From Candidatus Eisenbergiella stercorigallinarum (GTDB lineage: Bacteria > Bacillota > Clostridia > Lachnospirales > Lachnospiraceae), in the NCBI GenBank assembly GCA_019120525.1, contig DWUW01000042.1, positions 1 to 6,023 on the forward strand: a stretch of DNA of 6,023 bases, written 5' to 3'. The position numbers and the translations under genes are program-made. The notes under the pieces are model-generated. The model searched no databases. It was given only the letters and a program-made list of their open reading frames with translations, and was not told the DNA's origin. This document shows positions 4,915 to 6,023 of the stretch, piece after piece (position 1 is the first letter of the stretch; each line of letters begins with the position of its first letter).

Positions 4915-5829
4915 ATGATTTTTCTTTTTGTTTTGTTCGTACTGGCAGTCATAATCCTGGCTTCCTGCGTCAAGGTAGTCCCTCAGGCAGAAGCGTACGT
5001 TGTTGAACGGCTTGGGGCATACCAGGCTACATGGGGTGTCGGACTCAGGATCAAGCTGCCGATCATCGACAAGATTGCGCGGAAAGTTGATCTGAAAGAG
5101 CAGGTGGCTGACTTTGCTCCACAGCCAGTGATCACCAAGGACAACGTGACCATGAAGATTGATACGGTAGTATTCTTTCAGATCACCGATCCCAAGCTGT
5201 ATACATATGGCGTTGAGAAACCCATGATGGCGATCGAGAACCTGACGGCCACCACCTTGCGGAATATCATCGGTGAGCTGGAGCTGGACCAGACCCTGAC
5301 TTCCAGGGAAACGATCAACACCAAAATGAGGGCTTCTCTGGATATCGCCACTGATCCGTGGGGGATCAAAGTAACGAGGGTAGAACTGAAGAACATCATC
5401 CCTCCGGCAGCCATCCAGGATGCCATGGAAAAGCAGATGAAAGCCGAGCGCGAACGCCGTGAAGCGATCCTCCGCGCAGAAGGTGAAAGGAAATCAACCA
5501 TTCTGGTTGCAGAAGGTAAGAAACAGTCTGCAATCCTGGAAGCGGAAGCAGAAAAACAGTCTGCAATCCTCCGGGCTGAGGCTGAAAAAGAAAAGAGGAT
5601 CAGGGAGGCAGAGGGCGAAGCTGAAGCCATCCTGAAGGTACGGCAGGCGACGGCTGATGGAATCCGATTCATCCGGGAGGCCGGAGCTGATGAATCGGTC
5701 TTGAAGCTGAAGAGCCTGGAAGCCTTTGAAAAGGCGGCAGACGGCAGGGCTACAAAGATCATCATCCCCTCTGAGATCCAGGGATTGGCTGGGCTGCTGT
5801 CGGCTGCCAAAGAGGTTGTGACTGAGTAA
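4915..5829 (+). CDS. SPFH/Band 7 (stomatin-like, QmcA-type) membrane protein
   Basis: The 304-residue protein is the SPFH partner of the NfeD-like protein encoded just upstream and matches the length of E. coli QmcA. It has an N-terminal membrane segment (2-17), then the SPFH domain: VKVVPQAEAYVVERLGAY (19-36), GLRIKLPIIDKI, then VDLKEQVADF, QPVITKDNVTMKIDTVVFFQI and the ATTLRNIIGELELDQTLTSR block. WGIKVTRVELKNIIPP (149-164) closes the domain. A charged Ala/Glu/Lys coiled coil follows (about 168-245), with an 11-residue repeat from 182. The C-terminal block SVLKLKSLEAFEKAADG (261-277) and KIIIPSEI is typical of the family. AAGGAGG (4900-4906) lies eight bases before the ATG, within the end of the upstream gene. 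Such proteins oligomerise into membrane microdomains and can modulate FtsH-type proteases; the role in this organism is inferred. Confidence 0.96.
   Translation: MIFLFVLFVLAVIILASCVKVVPQAEAYVVERLGAYQATWGVGLRIKLPIIDKIARKVDLKEQVADFAPQPVITKDNVTMKIDTVVFFQITDPKLYTYGVEKPMMAIENLTATTLRNIIGELELDQTLTSRETINTKMRASLDIATDPWGIKVTRVELKNIIPPAAIQDAMEKQMKAERERREAILRAEGERKSTILVAEGKKQSAILEAEAEKQSAILRAEAEKEKRIREAEGEAEAILKVRQATADGIRFIREAGADESVLKLKSLEAFEKAADGRATKIIIPSEIQGLAGLLSAAKEVVTE
5458..5622 (+). repeat. Five tandem 33-base units encoding 11-residue coiled-coil repeats
   Basis: Residues 182-236 of the SPFH protein break into REAILRAEGER, KSTILVAEGKK, QSAILEAEAEK, QSAILRAEAEK and EKRIREAEGEA. Units three and four (5524-5556 and 5557-5589) share their first 14 bases and differ at few positions. 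The period of 11 fits a hendecad (right-handed) coiled coil. Recent unit duplication is suggested by the near-identity of the middle copies. Confidence 0.8.
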
Positions 5830-5941
5830 GGGAAGGTAATTACATTGCCTAAGCGGGAAAGCTGCCACTGGTAACAGTATGCAGATGAGAGCGCATTCAG
5901 AATGCACGACAGTAAAGGCAAACAAATGCCTGCGTTCCCTT
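5828..5941 (+). ncRNA. Candidate multi-stem structured RNA after the SPFH gene
   Basis: A closing helix AAGGGAA (5828-5834) with TTCCCTT (5935-5941) encloses four hairpins in order: GGTAA/TTGCC (5835-5849); CTGC.ACTG-GTAA-CAGT..GCAG (5862-5884), capped by a GNRA-type GTAA loop; GCATT/AATGC (5893-5905); and AGGCA/TGCCT (5916-5931). Nearly every part is paired and the stems do not conflict. It starts within the SPFH stop codon and ends six bases before the terminator stem. It could be a structured 3' UTR, a small RNA or a leader for a gene to the right. No known family was matched. Confidence 0.4.
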
Positions 5942-5947
5942 AAAAAA

Positions 5948-5992
5948 AGGCTGTGTTCCAGTGAAAACTGTGATGCAACAGCCTGTGTTTTT
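5948..5992 (+). terminator. Intrinsic terminator after the NfeD-SPFH operon
   Basis: AGGCTGT (5948-5954) pairs with ACAGCCT (5978-5984). The arm region also contains CAGT-GAAA-ACTG (5959-5970), giving a long, partly bulged stem with a GAAA loop. GTG and then five T (5988-5992) follow. An A-run (5942-5948) precedes it, so weak termination from the other strand is also possible. The position after the SPFH gene fits the end of the operon. Confidence 0.72.
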
Positions 5993-6023
5993 CCTAAATC
6001 ACGCTACAGAATACGAAATAATA

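Noticed and set aside
4915..4971. Lipobox-like LASC (residues 15-18) at the SPFH N-terminus
   Set aside because: The N-terminus has no positive charge before the hydrophobic core, and QmcA-type proteins use this segment as a membrane anchor, so lipoprotein processing is unlikely.
5829..5900. Resemblance to a cobalamin riboswitch (GGGAA, then GCCACTG)
   Set aside because: The 5' GGTGCC part is absent, there is no proper B12 box and the spacing is wrong; only short matches remain.
5178..5921. 247-codon minus-strand frame
   Set aside because: It is a Ser/Ala/Arg-rich shadow of the repetitive SPFH coiled coil, with no ribosome binding site or recognisable motif.

Overview
The window looks like chromosome or integrated accessory DNA from a Gram-positive Clostridia-type bacterium, perhaps a gut Lachnospiraceae relative. 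This is inferred from consensus AAGGAGG ribosome binding sites, two SipW-type (TasA/camelysin-like) secreted proteins, an IS200/IS605 transposon of a kind I associate with clostridia, and roughly even base composition. I cannot name the species.

Left part (1 to about 1990): the left end of an IS200/IS605-family element on the minus strand. tnpA (1430-1843) looks intact. tnpB (1-1408, running off the window) keeps a continuous frame for 469 codons except for one TAG at codon 271. That TAG separates the first RuvC aspartate from the other two catalytic residues, so the nuclease is probably dead unless the TAG is read through. The bulged hairpin at 1952-1977 fits the IS left-end transposase binding structure. 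Just past it a plus-strand reading frame ends at 2117, probably the 3' remnant of a gene the element entered. Small low-confidence reading frames follow up to 2390.

Middle (2391-2821): 431 bases with no convincing gene. They hold an AT-rich tract with a perfect TTTCCCGGGAAA palindrome, a GC-rich segment with several possible stems, and a possible promoter. Two tandem genes follow 15 bases apart (2822-3607 and 3623-4294). Both encode secreted proteins with SipW-type signal peptides, probable surface or biofilm-fibre proteins. The dedicated signal peptidase expected for them is not in the window.

Right part (4295-6023): after a 166-base gap with competing GC-rich hairpins come a short NfeD-like membrane protein (4461-4913) and, one base after its stop codon, an SPFH/stomatin-like protein (4915-5829). 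They have the sizes and order of the known NfeD1b/QmcA membrane-microdomain pair. The 3' region contains a set of nested stems (5828-5941) and an intrinsic terminator (5948-5992). The most interesting non-coding candidate is the multi-stem segment 5828-5941. The most interesting gene-level points are the interrupted cysteine-poor TnpB and the placing of two TasA-like genes directly before an NfeD-SPFH pair.
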